From assembly GCF_000317675.1 (NCBI RefSeq), contig NC_019776.1, forward strand, positions 1,860,001 through 1,924,000: a stretch of DNA of 64,000 nt. Reading direction: 5' to 3'. Positions 28,841 to 41,468 of this stretch are shown piece after piece (the first letter of the stretch is position 1; every line of letters begins with the position of its first letter). The notes below the pieces were generated by a model. The model was not told the origin of the DNA, did not search any database, and was given only the letters and a program-made list of their open reading frames with translations. A program made the translations under genes and the position numbers. Source of the DNA: Cyanobacterium aponinum PCC 10605. Lineage in GTDB: Bacteria; Cyanobacteriota; Cyanobacteriia; Cyanobacteriales; Cyanobacteriaceae.

Positions 28841-31800
28841 ATGACTTCTAATCAGAAAGAGACTAAAAATAAAACTTTCTATAATAAAGTAATCGATAAA
28901 GGGGGCTTAAAAAAGCTAATCGCTAAAACTTTTACCGAACAAGGTTCTGCCCGTTGTGCTTCTGTTTGTGACCAGTTAAAAACTTTGGGTTTCCGTTATG
29001 CGACTCAAGCGGCGGTTTCTATTAGTGTGGAAGATTTGAAAATTCCTCCTATCAAAAAAGAAATGTTAGCAGAGGCTGAGTCCACCATCAAAAATACTCT
29101 CAGTCGTTATGCTAATGGTGAAATTACTGAAGTTGAACGTTTCCAGAAGGTAATCGATACTTGGAATGATACTTCTGAATCTTTGAAAGATGAAGTAGTC
29201 AAAAATTTCCGTGAAACTGATCCTCTTAACTCTGTCTATATGATGGCGTTTTCTGGGGCGAGGGGAAATATCTCTCAGGTACGTCAGTTGGTTGGTATGC
29301 GCGGCTTAATGGCTGATCCTCAAGGAGAAATCATTGACTTACCCATTAAAACTAATTTCCGTGAAGGTTTAACCGTTACTGAATATATTATTTCTTCTTA
29401 TGGCGCTCGTAAAGGTTTAGTAGATACCGCTTTGCGTACCGCAGACTCTGGTTATTTAACCCGTCGTTTAGTGGATGTTTCTCAGGATGTAATTATTCGG
29501 GAAAATGATTGTGGTACTCACCGAGGTATCGAAGTTACTCCCATGAAAGACGGCGATCGCATTTTGATTCCTTTATCTGATCGTTTATTTGGAAGAGTAT
29601 TAGCAGAAGATGTGATTGATCCTGACACAGGGGAAGTTATTGCTACCCGTAATCAAGCCATTGATGATGATTTAGCAAAAGCCATTGGCAAGGCGGTTGA
29701 TAAAGTAAAAGTAAGATCTCCTTTAACCTGCGAGACCGCTCGTTCGGTGTGTCAAAAATGCTATGGATGGTCATTGGCTCACGGTGACTGGGTAAATATG
29801 GGAGAAGCGATCGGGATTATTGCCGCTCAATCTATTGGTGAACCCGGTACTCAGTTAACCATGCGAACTTTCCACACAGGAGGAGTATTTACTGGGGAAG
29901 TTGCTCGTCGTATTACTACTCCAACCTCTGGTACGGTTAAATTCAGCAAGAAATTAAAAGTCCGTGAAACTCGTACCCGTCATGGAGATCAGAAATTAGT
30001 TGTTGAGGTAACAGGGGATGTTATCGTTGGTGCTGAAAAAATTTCTGTACCCAAAGATAGTTTATTAGCGGTCAGAGAAGGGGATGTAATTCAAGAGAAT
30101 GACCTCATTGCTGAAGTAATGCCCCAAAAAACCAGATCCACAGAGAAAGTAACTAAAGACGTTGCTACAGACTTATCTGGAGAAGTGCATTTTGCAGATA
30201 TTGCCCCTGAAAGTAAAACCGATAAACAGGGTAATACTACTACAACCGCCTCTCGTAATGGTTTGATTTGGGTGTTATCGGGACAGGTTTACAATTTACC
30301 CCCCGGTGCCGAACCTGCAGTGAAAAATGGTGACAAAGTTAAGCCCGGTTCTGTATTAGCGGAAACCAAGTTAAAAACAAAAAGTGGTGGTGTTTGCCGT
30401 TTTGAAGAAGGTAGCCGAGAAATCGAAATTATTACTGCTTCCGTTTCTTTGGATCAGGCAGATATTTATCTCGAACATCATGGTAGTCAACAACAATACG
30501 TTATTCACACCCAAAAAGGCGATCGCTTCGCTTTAAAAGTAGTTCAGGGTACAAAAGTACAAAATAATCAGGTTGTTGCTGAATTAATTGATGATACCTA
30601 TACCACTAACACTGGAGGGTTAATTCGCTATGCAGGGTTAGAAACAGGGCGAGGTAACAAAAAACAAGGTTATGAGGTAATCAAAGAGGGAACTATTGTC
30701 TGGATTCCTGAAGAAAGTCACGAAATTAATAAAGACATCTCCTTGTTATTAGTAGAAGATGGTCAATATGTAGAAGCAGGAACAGAAATTGTTAAAGATA
30801 TTTTCTGTCAGTCTAGTGGGGTGGTTGAGGTTGTTCAGAAAAATGATATTTTGAGAGAAATTATCGTTAAACCGGGTCAACTATACCTTGACTTAGATCC
30901 TGACTATTTAGCTAATATCGACGAAGATAATATTATTCCTCCGGGTACTCAAATTGCTCCTAATAATATTACTGAGGAAGAATACTTTGCCCAATTTGTT
31001 GATACCAATGAAGGGGTTGGTTTATTATTACGTCCTATCAGACAATTTGAAGTAATCAATACTACTCAATCTCCTTCCCAAGAATCATTGAATACTCAAG
31101 GTTCAGCTATTAACTTAAAACCCGTAATGCGTACTTTCTTCAAAGATGGAGAAAGAGTTAAAAGTGTTGAAGGAGTACAGTTAGTTACCACTCAATTAGT
31201 ACTAGAAACCCATGAGGGCATGAGTGCGGATATTGAGTTAGTTCCCCACGAAGCCGAAGAAGGTTGTTTCCGCTTACAAATTGTGGTATTAGAATCCGTC
31301 CTTTTACGTCGTGAATTGGAAACAGAACCCAATATTATCACTCGTGTTTTAGTGGAGGATGGACAAGAAATTGCTCCGGGAGATGTAGTTGGTACAACTC
31401 AAATTCTCTGTCAAGAGGAAGGTATTATTCAAGGGGTAAGAGAAGGGGTTGAAGCAATCCGTCGTGTGTTAGTGGTCAGAAAATCTGACATGATTGATAT
31501 ACAAACTGAGTCTAAGCCTACTTGTAAGGCAGGAGATTTTGTCACTCAAGGGGATCTATTAGCGGAAAATATAACTTCTCCTGAATCAGGTAAAGTTCTG
31601 AAAGTGGAAGATAATCGAGTAGTCTTACGTTATGCTCGTCCTTATCGTGTGTCTGCGGGTGCGATTTTACATATTGAGCAAGGGGATTTAGTTCAACGGG
31701 GTGATAATTTAGTATTACTCGTATTTGAACGGGCAAAAACAGGGGACATCGTTCAAGGTTTACCAAGAATTGAAGAATTACTCGAAGCGCGTAAACCCAA

Positions 31801-32680
31801 AGAACCTGCCTTGTTAGCACGTCGCCCCGGCTTCTGTCAAGTGGAATATCGTGATGATGAAGCGATCGATGTTAAGGTAATTGAGGATGATGGTACTATT
31901 ACTGAGTATCCTTTGAGTCCTAACCAAAACATTATCGTGAATGACAATCAAAGAGTGGAAACGGGCGATCCTTTAACTGATGGTTTAGCTAGTCCTCATG
32001 AATTACTGGAAATCTTCTATGCCTACTATCAAGAGCAAGAGGATAATCAAGGAATGTTTGAGTGTGCTTTAGCGGCATTAGAAAAGGCTCAACTATTTTT
32101 GGTTAATCAGGTTCAAGGGGTATATCAATCTCAAGGTATCGACATTTCTGATAAACATATTGAGGTGATTGTGCGTCAGATGACTTCTAAAGTAAGAGTT
32201 GATGACGGTGGTGATACTATCCGTTTACCTGGGGAGTTAGTGGAATTGCGTCAAATTGAAAAAGACAATGAAACCATGTCTATCACTGGCGGCGCACCTG
32301 TACAATATACTCCTTTGATTATGGGTATCACTAAATCCAGCTTGAATACTGATAGCTTTATCTCAGCGGCAAGTTTCCAAGAAACAACAAGGGTACTTAC
32401 AGAAGCTGCGATCGAGGGTAAAAATGATTGGTTAAGAGGTTTGAAAGAAAACGTAATCATTGGGCGTTTAATTCCTGCGGGTACTGGCTTCAATGCTTAT
32501 GAACGTCAGGATTGGGAAGGAAACGACGTTGTCAGAGAGGTAAATGGTAATGATTATGCTCTTATGGACGAAAGTAATCGCTTATCTTCTTCTCTTACGG
32601 ATGATGAAGATGTAATTATTGATGATCAGTCTGCTCGTACTTATTCTCCTGACAGTATGATTATTGATGATGATGAGTAA
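28841..32680 (+). CDS. rpoC2: DNA-directed RNA polymerase subunit beta' (C-terminal part, RpoC2)
   Basis: In cyanobacteria and plastids beta' is split: RpoC1 (gamma) holds the NADFDGD metal site, and RpoC2 the rest of the jaw, trigger loop and a large insertion. The 1279-residue product from ATG 28841 has the zinc site with cysteines at CGTHRG and in [13 protein letters not shown], and the trigger-loop region [20 protein letters not shown] followed by VFTGEVARR. The long SI3-type insertion (about 350-990) is a chain of beta-sandwich hybrid motifs, the cyanobacterial pattern, and the C-terminus closes with [20 protein letters not shown] start 11 codons upstream (28808) is possible, but the ATG MTSNQK is preferred. 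It lies 134 bases after rpoB. Confidence 0.97.
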   Translation: MTSNQKETKNKTFYNKVIDKGGLKKLIAKTFTEQGSARCASVCDQLKTLGFRYATQAAVSISVEDLKIPPIKKEMLAEAESTIKNTLSRYANGEITEVERFQKVIDTWNDTSESLKDEVVKNFRETDPLNSVYMMAFSGARGNISQVRQLVGMRGLMADPQGEIIDLPIKTNFREGLTVTEYIISSYGARKGLVDTALRTADSGYLTRRLVDVSQDVIIRENDCGTHRGIEVTPMKDGDRILIPLSDRLFGRVLAEDVIDPDTGEVIATRNQAIDDDLAKAIGKAVDKVKVRSPLTCETARSVCQKCYGWSLAHGDWVNMGEAIGIIAAQSIGEPGTQLTMRTFHTGGVFTGEVARRITTPTSGTVKFSKKLKVRETRTRHGDQKLVVEVTGDVIVGAEKISVPKDSLLAVREGDVIQENDLIAEVMPQKTRSTEKVTKDVATDLSGEVHFADIAPESKTDKQGNTTTTASRNGLIWVLSGQVYNLPPGAEPAVKNGDKVKPGSVLAETKLKTKSGGVCRFEEGSREIEIITASVSLDQADIYLEHHGSQQQYVIHTQKGDRFALKVVQGTKVQNNQVVAELIDDTYTTNTGGLIRYAGLETGRGNKKQGYEVIKEGTIVWIPEESHEINKDISLLLVEDGQYVEAGTEIVKDIFCQSSGVVEVVQKNDILREIIVKPGQLYLDLDPDYLANIDEDNIIPPGTQIAPNNITEEEYFAQFVDTNEGVGLLLRPIRQFEVINTTQSPSQESLNTQGSAINLKPVMRTFFKDGERVKSVEGVQLVTTQLVLETHEGMSADIELVPHEAEEGCFRLQIVVLESVLLRRELETEPNIITRVLVEDGQEIAPGDVVGTTQILCQEEGIIQGVREGVEAIRRVLVVRKSDMIDIQTESKPTCKAGDFVTQGDLLAENITSPESGKVLKVEDNRVVLRYARPYRVSAGAILHIEQGDLVQRGDNLVLLVFERAKTGDIVQGLPRIEELLEARKPKEPALLARRPGFCQVEYRDDEAIDVKVIEDDGTITEYPLSPNQNIIVNDNQRVETGDPLTDGLASPHELLEIFYAYYQEQEDNQGMFECALAALEKAQLFLVNQVQGVYQSQGIDISDKHIEVIVRQMTSKVRVDDGGDTIRLPGELVELRQIEKDNETMSITGGAPVQYTPLIMGITKSSLNTDSFISAASFQETTRVLTEAAIEGKNDWLRGLKENVIIGRLIPAGTGFNAYERQDWEGNDVVREVNGNDYALMDESNRLSSSLTDDEDVIIDDQSARTYSPDSMIIDDDE

Positions 32681-32738
32681 AAAAGATCTAAGTTTGAAAG
32701 ATAGCATCTAAATCACATAAGTATAAATAAAGTTTTTT

Positions 32739-32769
32739 GGGCAGAATTTTTTTAGATTCTGTCCTTTTT
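32739..32769 (+). terminator. Rho-independent terminator after rpoC2
   Basis: GGGCAGAAT (32739-32747) pairs with ATTCTGTCC (32756-32764), a 9-bp stem with one G-U pair and an 8-base loop, followed by TTTTT. It lies 59 bases past the rpoC2 stop and is the best terminator in the window. It would end the tatD-rpoB-rpoC2 transcript. Confidence 0.85.
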
Positions 32770-32926
32770 CGTTTTATATTTATATGAATTTGCTGGTCAA
32801 TTATCTCAGATCTTAGTATTTTATCATTTTTAATGATTCTTTAAAAGTTAGGAAAAAGTAATTATTTTAAAGTTTTACCTATCAAAATTGATTTTGGGCA
32901 ACATTTATCGAAGATTAATAAAAAAA

Positions 32927-33337
32927 TTATCCTTTATTTTTAATAGCAATTACTTCAATAATTTTTGTTACCTGAGTAGGACTGATAGATAAATATTTAG
33001 CTAACATATCTAGAGTTGCCGCTTCTTTTTCTGTAACTTTTCCATCAGACATAATAATATCTGTCGCCACAACGAAAACTGTTTCGTGTAATTCTTGAGG
33101 CAAAGAGATAACACTTTGTGCCAAAGCCTGAATTGGATCTTTTAGCAAATATTTAAGACAATTTGACATTAACTGTACGATATTGCCCCCATAGTAACGA
33201 AAAGTTTTCATTCTTTTGAGAATATTAAGAATAATGTCCTTTTCTTCGTCCTCAAAACTACCATCGGAGATCGCACTAAATAGTATGATGATGGTAAAGG
33301 CTTCGGCGGGGGCAAAATTGGCTTGATTTCCAAACAT
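32927..33337 (-). CDS. TerB-like (tellurite resistance TerB family) protein
   Basis: The 136-residue soluble protein is all-helical in appearance and carries two TerB-type acidic segments: FSAISDGSFEDEEKDIILNIL (about 20-40) and ATDIIMSDGKVTEKEAATLDML (about 91-112). These DG..E.E repeats bind divalent metal in TerB structures. The N-terminus MFGNQANFAPAEAF has no signal peptide. TerB-fold proteins occur in tellurite operons and also in many stress and defence contexts. This one stands alone, convergent to rpoC2 and downstream of katG on the same strand, with no ter cluster, so the function stays open. ATG 33335-33337 is used. Confidence 0.82.
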   Translation of the reverse strand: MFGNQANFAPAEAFTIIILFSAISDGSFEDEEKDIILNILKRMKTFRYYGGNIVQLMSNCLKYLLKDPIQALAQSVISLPQELHETVFVVATDIIMSDGKVTEKEAATLDMLAKYLSISPTQVTKIIEVIAIKNKG

Positions 33338-33493
33338 AAATTTTCTTTTTTGAAGGTCTATTTATCTATCAGTATCATTTCGATAATTTATGCAGTATTG
33401 TCTAAATATTTTTTTATTGGTGGGCAATAATACCCACCCTACAATTTTTGAAGCTATCTCAACCTTAATTGAAGTCACTTTAGTTAATTAGAG

Positions 33494-36060
<2,567 letters not shown>

Positions 36061-36119
36061 ACTTAAGTAATATTTAAGATAAAATTAAAAAAAACTATTA
36101 TTCACGACTACATCACTCA

Positions 36120-37217
36120 ATGGCATCAATAATATCCGTTAATCTACCCGAAAACTCTTACTCAATCCACATCAATGCTGGGGGATTAAATAATATTGGA
36201 GAAAAAGCAAGTCATTTAGCTATTGGTAAAAAAATTCTCGTTGTTTCTAACCCAGAAATTTTTGACTACTATGGACAGATAACGATCGATTCTCTACAAA
36301 ATCAAGGTTTTGAGGTAAATTATCATTTAATACCCGCAGGGGAAAATTACAAAAACCTAGAATCTATTGCCCAAATTTATGATACTGCTCTTAAATGCCG
36401 ATTAGAACGCAATTCCACTTTGATGGCATTAGGCGGAGGAGTGGTAGGAGATATGACAGGTTTTGCGGCCGCCACTTGGTTAAGAGGAATTAATTTTGTC
36501 CAAATTCCCACTTCTCTTTTAGCGATGGTAGATGCTTCTGTGGGGGGGAAAACAGGGGTTAATCACCCTCAAGGAAAAAATTTGATTGGAGCTTTTTATC
36601 AGCCGAAATTAGTTTTAATCGATCCTTCTGTTTTGAAGACATTACCTGAAAGGGAGTTTCGGGCAGGTATGGCAGAGGTGATTAAATATGGAGTGATTTG
36701 GGATAAAAACCTTTTTGAAGCCCTAGAATCGGCTCAGAGTATTGATAGCTTAAATAATTTTGATGAGGCTCTCCTAAATGATATTTTAACTCGTTCCTGT
36801 CAAGCTAAAGCAGATGTAGTCGGTCAAGATGAGAAAGAGTCTGGTATTAGAGCGATTCTTAATTATGGTCATACTATTGGTCATGCCATCGAAAGTTTAA
36901 CTAATTATGAGACTTTTGTTCATGGAGAAGCGGTGGCAATTGGGATGGTAGCGGCGGGTAGAGTTGCTGTGAAAATGGGATTATGGACAGAAAATGAAGC
37001 CCATCGGCAAGATGAATTGATTGCTAAAACTGGTTTACCTACAACTATCCCCCATTATCTCAAGGTAGAAGAAATTATCGATCATCTACAAATGGATAAA
37101 AAAGTTAAAGACGGTAAAGTAAGGTTTATTCTTCCTGAAGCTATTGGAAAAGTACAAATATGCGATCGCATCTCCTCTGAAATTTTATCGGAAACTCTCT
37201 CTGTTTTGATTGATTAA
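36120..37217 (+). CDS. aroB: 3-dehydroquinate synthase
   Basis: AroB converts DAHP to 3-dehydroquinate, step two of the shikimate route to aromatic amino acids and quinones. The 365-residue protein shows the NAD-binding signature [20 protein letters not shown] (about 101-120), then [20 protein letters not shown], and metal and substrate residues in [26 protein letters not shown] and [11 protein letters not shown]. The length is normal. ATG 36120 opens it without a strong Shine-Dalgarno. It is divergent from katG and followed by a MITE-like element, then a convergent sulfide:quinone oxidoreductase gene. No other aro gene lies near, as is usual in cyanobacteria. Confidence 0.97.
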   Translation: MASIISVNLPENSYSIHINAGGLNNIGEKASHLAIGKKILVVSNPEIFDYYGQITIDSLQNQGFEVNYHLIPAGENYKNLESIAQIYDTALKCRLERNSTLMALGGGVVGDMTGFAAATWLRGINFVQIPTSLLAMVDASVGGKTGVNHPQGKNLIGAFYQPKLVLIDPSVLKTLPEREFRAGMAEVIKYGVIWDKNLFEALESAQSIDSLNNFDEALLNDILTRSCQAKADVVGQDEKESGIRAILNYGHTIGHAIESLTNYETFVHGEAVAIGMVAAGRVAVKMGLWTENEAHRQDELIAKTGLPTTIPHYLKVEEIIDHLQMDKKVKDGKVRFILPEAIGKVQICDRISSEILSETLSVLID

Positions 37218-37245
37218 ATTGGGCTGAATATTAAATATTAAGAGA

Positions 37246-37351
37246 TTAACCTGAGTTTTGGACAAGCTGAAAGCATTATTTTCTCGTAGTCAGAAAACCT
37301 TATAGCTTCTCAGAAATAACGATAAAATTGCCTTAATCTGAACTGAGGTTA
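37246..37351 (+). mobile_element. MITE-like element, 106 bp (most complete copy)
   Basis: The element runs from TTAACCTGAGTTTTG to CTGAACTGAGGTTA, giving imperfect terminal inverted repeats of about 12 bases. Its interior (GACAAGCTGAAAGC, CGTAGTCAGAAAACC, TATAGCTTCTCAG, AAAATTGCC) is shared with the copies near 16838-16950 and 60534-60615. It has no coding capacity. The right terminus resembles the AACCGAACTGAGGT end of the other dispersed family, so a shared mobilising enzyme is possible. Confidence 0.65.
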
Positions 37352-37576
37352 GATATATTCACCCCTACCACCCCAAAACCCTAAGCCCCTACTTCCCCCT
37401 CTCACCCTCTCCCCTCATCTCCTCATCACCGTAAGGGTTGAATATGTTAAACACCTGCAACCTACAACCTGCAACCTGACACCTAACCTTATCGGATATT
37501 CTTAAACCGAACTGAGGTTAAGAGATTAAATAGATAAGGTGGGCATTAACCCACCACTTTCTAAATTATGATTGTA
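37352..37576. repeat. Repeat tract and GGTGGG hairpin between aroB and the SQR gene
   Basis: This holds pyrimidine-rich CTCATC tracts, CTGCAAC/CTACAAC heptamer-like units, and another dispersed-repeat end (TATTCTTAAACCGAACTGAG, about 37498-37517). Finally there is a GGTGGGCATTAACCCACC hairpin (about 37538-37555), next to the SQR stop codon, which could serve both convergent genes as an end signal. Confidence 0.6.
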
Positions 37577-38806
37577 TTAATTTTTTGGTAAAAGAAAACG
37601 CCAACTATCAGGTTCAAAAGGCTTACCCTTCAGCATTCTATTCCAATATAACCAAGGCAAAATATATTTTTTCACTAACCACATACTAGCTCTCTCTTGA
37701 GTGGGATCAAGAGGAAAACTAGGAGTTGGTTGCTTACTATAGTCAAACTCTGCCATGATGGTTTTTCCATAACCCGTAATTAAAGGACAACAAGCATAGC
37801 CGCCATATTTTTCTTGGGGGGTTTTTTGACTCATTAAAGCTAAAATATTTGCCACAACTACTGGAGCTTCTTTCCTAATAGCCGCCGCAGTTTTTGAAGT
37901 GGGTAAAGAAGAAGAATCACCTAAACCAAACACATTTTTATACTTAGTATGCTGACAGGTAAATTGATCAACATCCACCCATCCTTGCTCATTCGCTAAA
38001 GGACTTTGTTTAATGAAATCATAAGTAGTCATCGGTGGAGACACATGAATCATGTCATATTTAATCGTTACTGTTTCCCCTTCTCCCGTGGCAAAAATTG
38101 CTTCTTTTGTATCTCCTTTTATCTCTACTAAATTATGTCCGTATTTAACATTAATGTTTTTGCGATCGACAATTTTTTCTAATGGTGCATTATAAGCAGG
38201 AACACCAAACATTTTACCCGTTGCATTACCATAAACAATATTGGTTTTTTCCCTAACTCCTTGTCTAGTAAAGGCTTCTTCCGCTAAATACATAATTTTC
38301 TGTGGAGCTCCCGGACATTTAATTGCCCCGGCGGGAAAGGTAAAAATAGCTGTACCCCCTTGAAAATTCTTGATTGTTTCCCATGTATAAGGGGCATATT
38401 CCTTCATATAATTGGTTGTCACCCCATTTTTGCCCAAATTTTCCCTTAAGCCCTTAATTTTGTCCCAATCAATGGTTATACCCGGACAAACAACTAAATA
38501 TTCATAGGAAAAAACATTCCCCGATTTAGTCGTAACTTGATTATTTTCAGGATCAATATTTTCTGCAAAATCTTTAATCCATGTTACCCCTTGAGGAATC
38601 AAATTATCTTCATGTTTAACCGTGTCTTCTAATTGAAATTCTCCTCCTCCTACTAATGTCCAAGCAGGTTGATAATAATGATTTTCAGAAGGTTCAATAA
38701 TAGCAATATTTAGTTTAGAATTTTTATTTTTTAACTGGGAAGCAACAGTAATTCCAGCCGCTCCCCCTCCAATAATTAATATCTGAAATTTTGTGTTTTT
38801 ACTCAT
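37577..38806 (-). CDS. sqr: Sulfide:quinone oxidoreductase family flavoprotein (type II-like)
   Basis: SQRs oxidise sulfide at the membrane surface and pass electrons to quinone. The 409-residue protein has the N-terminal FAD motif IIGGGAAGITVA (about 10-21), the second glycine segment VFGLGDSSSLP (about 292-302) and the family's HYYQPAWTLVGGG near 43-55. Cys164 in FPAGAIKCPGAPQK and the C339-C340 pair in GYACCPLITG sit where the redox cysteines of the mitochondrial SQOR-like (type II) group lie. C107 is also present. The C-terminal part (PWLYWNRMLKGKPF) is amphipathic and may touch the membrane. It could detoxify sulfide or persulfides rather than support growth on sulfide. No ArsR-type regulator or persulfide dioxygenase is adjacent. 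Confidence 0.85.
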   Translation of the reverse strand: MSKNTKFQILIIGGGAAGITVASQLKNKNSKLNIAIIEPSENHYYQPAWTLVGGGEFQLEDTVKHEDNLIPQGVTWIKDFAENIDPENNQVTTKSGNVFSYEYLVVCPGITIDWDKIKGLRENLGKNGVTTNYMKEYAPYTWETIKNFQGGTAIFTFPAGAIKCPGAPQKIMYLAEEAFTRQGVREKTNIVYGNATGKMFGVPAYNAPLEKIVDRKNINVKYGHNLVEIKGDTKEAIFATGEGETVTIKYDMIHVSPPMTTYDFIKQSPLANEQGWVDVDQFTCQHTKYKNVFGLGDSSSLPTSKTAAAIRKEAPVVVANILALMSQKTPQEKYGGYACCPLITGYGKTIMAEFDYSKQPTPSFPLDPTQERASMWLVKKYILPWLYWNRMLKGKPFEPDSWRFLLPKN

Positions 38807-39011
38807 ATTGATTATTATAATTTTTTAGATACTTAAAAATAAGTTTAGTTAAGTTTTACAAATTTTTCTAGTTTTTTAATATTTCTTTATTATGTCTATA
38901 AATTACTATTTGACAATATAATTAATTAATCTTTTTTTTTAGAGTTTATTGCTTTATTTTGCTGATTTTTTTGTTAAAAGTTTATTTTTATTTTGTTTTT
39001 CCTCTCAATTT

Positions 39012-40352
39012 CTAGGATTCATTCATATTCTTATAAGTAGCTACCGCAGAAGGAGAAATGCGATTGAGATAACGGAAAATCCAATATTTTAAAACTGTAT
39101 CGAGAATAACGGGAAAAGTAGCAATAAAAAGAAAATTAAAATCTCTATTTTCGGGTAAGCCAAAATGACGACTAATACTTTCTAAAATTACTTCCCAACC
39201 GTGGGGGGAGTGAAATCCCACAAACATATCTGTAAAAAGAATAATCAGAAAAGCCTTTGCTGAGTCACTCAAACCATAGATAGTTTCATCAATGAAAGAC
39301 TTTAAAATTTGTAATTCCCTTTTACTAAAGTAGATAACAATACCAAAGGCAATTAAAGAAAATACATCAGCAAAAATATTTTTGATGGCGTTAGCACTTT
39401 CCCGACGATATTCTTCTCCTAATTCTTGGGCTTTGGCTTTTATTTCATGTTCTTTTTCTTCAATGGATAACTCTGGAATTATACCTAACATCACTTTTAA
39501 ATTTAGGTTTTCCTCAAAGTTTTTCAATTCTATTAAGGCTTCTTCTTGTAAATCTTGATTAATAAAAACTATTTCTTCATGGCGACTAAAATAAGGATCG
39601 ATAAATACTTTTCCTAATGCTATTTTGGCTACATTATGCACTAATAAAGGCACTATTATTAATAGTAATAAAAACTTAATAGATATGGCAGTTTTATATT
39701 TTGATTTTCTAAACCTATTAAGAACATCCTGTTCACTTTCGGATGATTTTGGGTCTATTTCTTGCTTGATTCTATCAATAGTCCTTAAAAATGAGCGGGG
39801 CAAAACGCTAGTTTTATCTGAAACGGTTTCCAAACTAGATTCAAAGTTATTATCGTTTTTATCCTGTTTTTGAATATTTTTTTGCTTTGCTAAGGAAGGG
39901 TTATTATTTATATTTTGGTTTGGAGAGTTAGAATCTATTTTTACAGATGATGTTTCATAATAGTCAGCATTATATTTATCTAGTATTTGATCAATAAAAT
40001 TTAATTTTTCTAGTATGATCTCTTGTTCATATTCAAAATTATAATCTCCAGAGTGGTTATAGTTATAGTGACTATTTTTTGATTTAGATGATAAAAAAGT
40101 ATGTATCGATTTATTTGTTTTAAATTGATTAATTTTTACTTTAATAACTCTTAAATTTGATTTTAATTCGCTCTGAAAATAAGCCCAAACACTTTCCCCA
40201 TAGTCACAATTTTGAAATGATATTTTCTGACCTTTAAAATGCTCGTCTTCTATTTTTTTGATCGTCAATGCTCTTTGATATGCTTCTTCTAGGGCATTTT
40301 CTAAACTATTACTAATCCAGCGTTTGGTAGAACGAAAAAGACGATTAAACAT
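39012..40352 (-). CDS. pcxA: Proton extrusion protein PcxA (CemA/Ycf10 homologue)
   Basis: PcxA drives light-induced proton extrusion in cyanobacteria and indirectly helps inorganic carbon uptake; the plastid homologue is CemA. The 446-residue protein has a long charged, low-complexity N-terminal region (about 1-215, with Asn/Ser-rich linkers). About four membrane helices follow: near 222-245, 330-350, 362-380 and 405-425. The family motif region ATFPVILDTVLKYWIFRYLNR closes the C-terminus. HGWE in the last loop (FVGFHSPHGWEVILE) is typical. ATG 40350-40352 is the start. It is preceded by a 300-base gap and followed by an AT-rich spacer before the SQR gene, so it is likely its own transcript. 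Confidence 0.93.
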   Translation of the reverse strand: MFNRLFRSTKRWISNSLENALEEAYQRALTIKKIEDEHFKGQKISFQNCDYGESVWAYFQSELKSNLRVIKVKINQFKTNKSIHTFLSSKSKNSHYNYNHSGDYNFEYEQEIILEKLNFIDQILDKYNADYYETSSVKIDSNSPNQNINNNPSLAKQKNIQKQDKNDNNFESSLETVSDKTSVLPRSFLRTIDRIKQEIDPKSSESEQDVLNRFRKSKYKTAISIKFLLLLIIVPLLVHNVAKIALGKVFIDPYFSRHEEIVFINQDLQEEALIELKNFEENLNLKVMLGIIPELSIEEKEHEIKAKAQELGEEYRRESANAIKNIFADVFSLIAFGIVIYFSKRELQILKSFIDETIYGLSDSAKAFLIILFTDMFVGFHSPHGWEVILESISRHFGLPENRDFNFLFIATFPVILDTVLKYWIFRYLNRISPSAVATYKNMNES

Positions 40353-40666
40353 GGAATATAAGCCAAACTGATAAGATTTAATTTTATATATTATCCTAGA
40401 TCATTTCAGTTCGCTCTAAAATTACAGATTAAGGAAAGAAAAAAGAAAAGTGATAGAACCTCTTGCAAAACTAAAATTAGAATTAATTTCTAAAAGGAAA
40501 AATCTGCTTTCCTTACTCTTTTCATCTGAATTCTTGACTCTCGCTTTGAATAGCTTAGGCTAAAATTTTCTGTGAAAATAAGCAAAGACTTTTGATCATT
40601 TCTAACAAGGGGTTTAAACCCCCTGCTAATTTCTAATGGAGTAGTTATCCATTGACGCTCTATCAA
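40353..40666. other. Gap between pcxA and rplT
   Basis: No gene is visible. The first 220 bases are AT-rich and likely carry the pcxA promoter. A GGGGTTTAAACCCC palindrome lies at 40609-40622, 45 bases past the rplT stop on the minus strand. It could act as a terminator hairpin for rpmI-rplT, although no T run follows. Confidence 0.6.
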
Positions 40667-41017
40667 CTAGGCGTTAACCGCTAATTCAACTACTTTTTGG
40701 AATGCTTCAGCGTCTTGAATAGCTAATTGGGCTAAGATTTTGCGATTTAAGCTGATATTCGCTTTATCCAATTTATTGATTAGTTGACTATAGCTAATGC
40801 CATGTACTCTGGCAGCCGCATTAATTCTGGTAATCCAGAGACGACGAAAATCTCTTTTTTTCTTACGGCGATCGCGGTAAGCATTACGCAAAGCCTTCAT
40901 CACCTGTTGATTAGCCGTGCGGAAGAGCTTGGAATGAGAGCCACGAAAACCTTTAGCTAACTTTAATATTTTTTTACGTCTTTTACGAGCGACGTTACCT
41001 CTTTTTACTCTAGTCAT
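40667..41017 (-). CDS. rplT: 50S ribosomal protein L20
   Basis: L20 binds 23S rRNA and is needed early in large-subunit assembly. The 116-residue product opens [20 protein letters not shown] and carries the basic N-terminal arm followed by the conserved [20 protein letters not shown] and [11 protein letters not shown]. Length and order are normal. It lies 75 bases downstream of rpmI on the same strand, the usual rpmI-rplT pair. The IF3 gene (infC), which often precedes them, is not adjacent here. In some bacteria L20 represses this operon by binding its leader; no such structure can be confirmed by eye. Confidence 0.98.
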   Translation of the reverse strand: MTRVKRGNVARKRRKKILKLAKGFRGSHSKLFRTANQQVMKALRNAYRDRRKKKRDFRRLWITRINAAARVHGISYSQLINKLDKANISLNRKILAQLAIQDAEAFQKVVELAVNA

Positions 41018-41092
41018 TTTTTTATCTTTACTATGGTTTTAATAATTTATTGACAAAATATAAAACAATACTTACCTTAATCTAATTCAGCC

Positions 41093-41302
41093 TTATCTTT
41101 TAGAATAGGGCAACATTAAACGAACTTCTTTAACATCGTTTTCGTGTACTAAGGTAAGATTACTTAAACGACGACGTTTTTGTTCGGCAGTTTTATGTTC
41201 TAGTAAGTGATTTTTGTTCGCTTTACGACGAAAGATTTTTTTGCCACTGCCAGTAACTCGGAAACGTTTAGCGGCTGATTTCTTAGTTTTTACTTTAGGC
41301 AT
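41093..41302 (-). CDS. rpmI: 50S ribosomal protein L35
   Basis: L35 is a small, very basic protein of the large subunit. The 69-residue product begins [20 protein letters not shown] and continues with [21 protein letters not shown], the expected pattern. ATG 41300-41302 starts it. It precedes rplT on the same strand and is divergent from the grr locus. The 166 bases between rpmI and grrP must therefore hold both promoters. Confidence 0.97.
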   Translation of the reverse strand: MPKVKTKKSAAKRFRVTGSGKKIFRRKANKNHLLEHKTAEQKRRRLSNLTLVHENDVKEVRLMLPYSKR

Positions 41303-41468
41303 AACATTTTCTATTTTGACACAATTTACTATTATACGATTAAATTTACCTTACTAACTATAAAATTCTGAAAATAATTAGGGATTAAAGAAAAAGTTTT
41401 GTTAGGTTGCTTTCTGTTATTTCTATTAGAATTTACCTTGAAAACTATAAATCTCTGATTTAAAAAGG

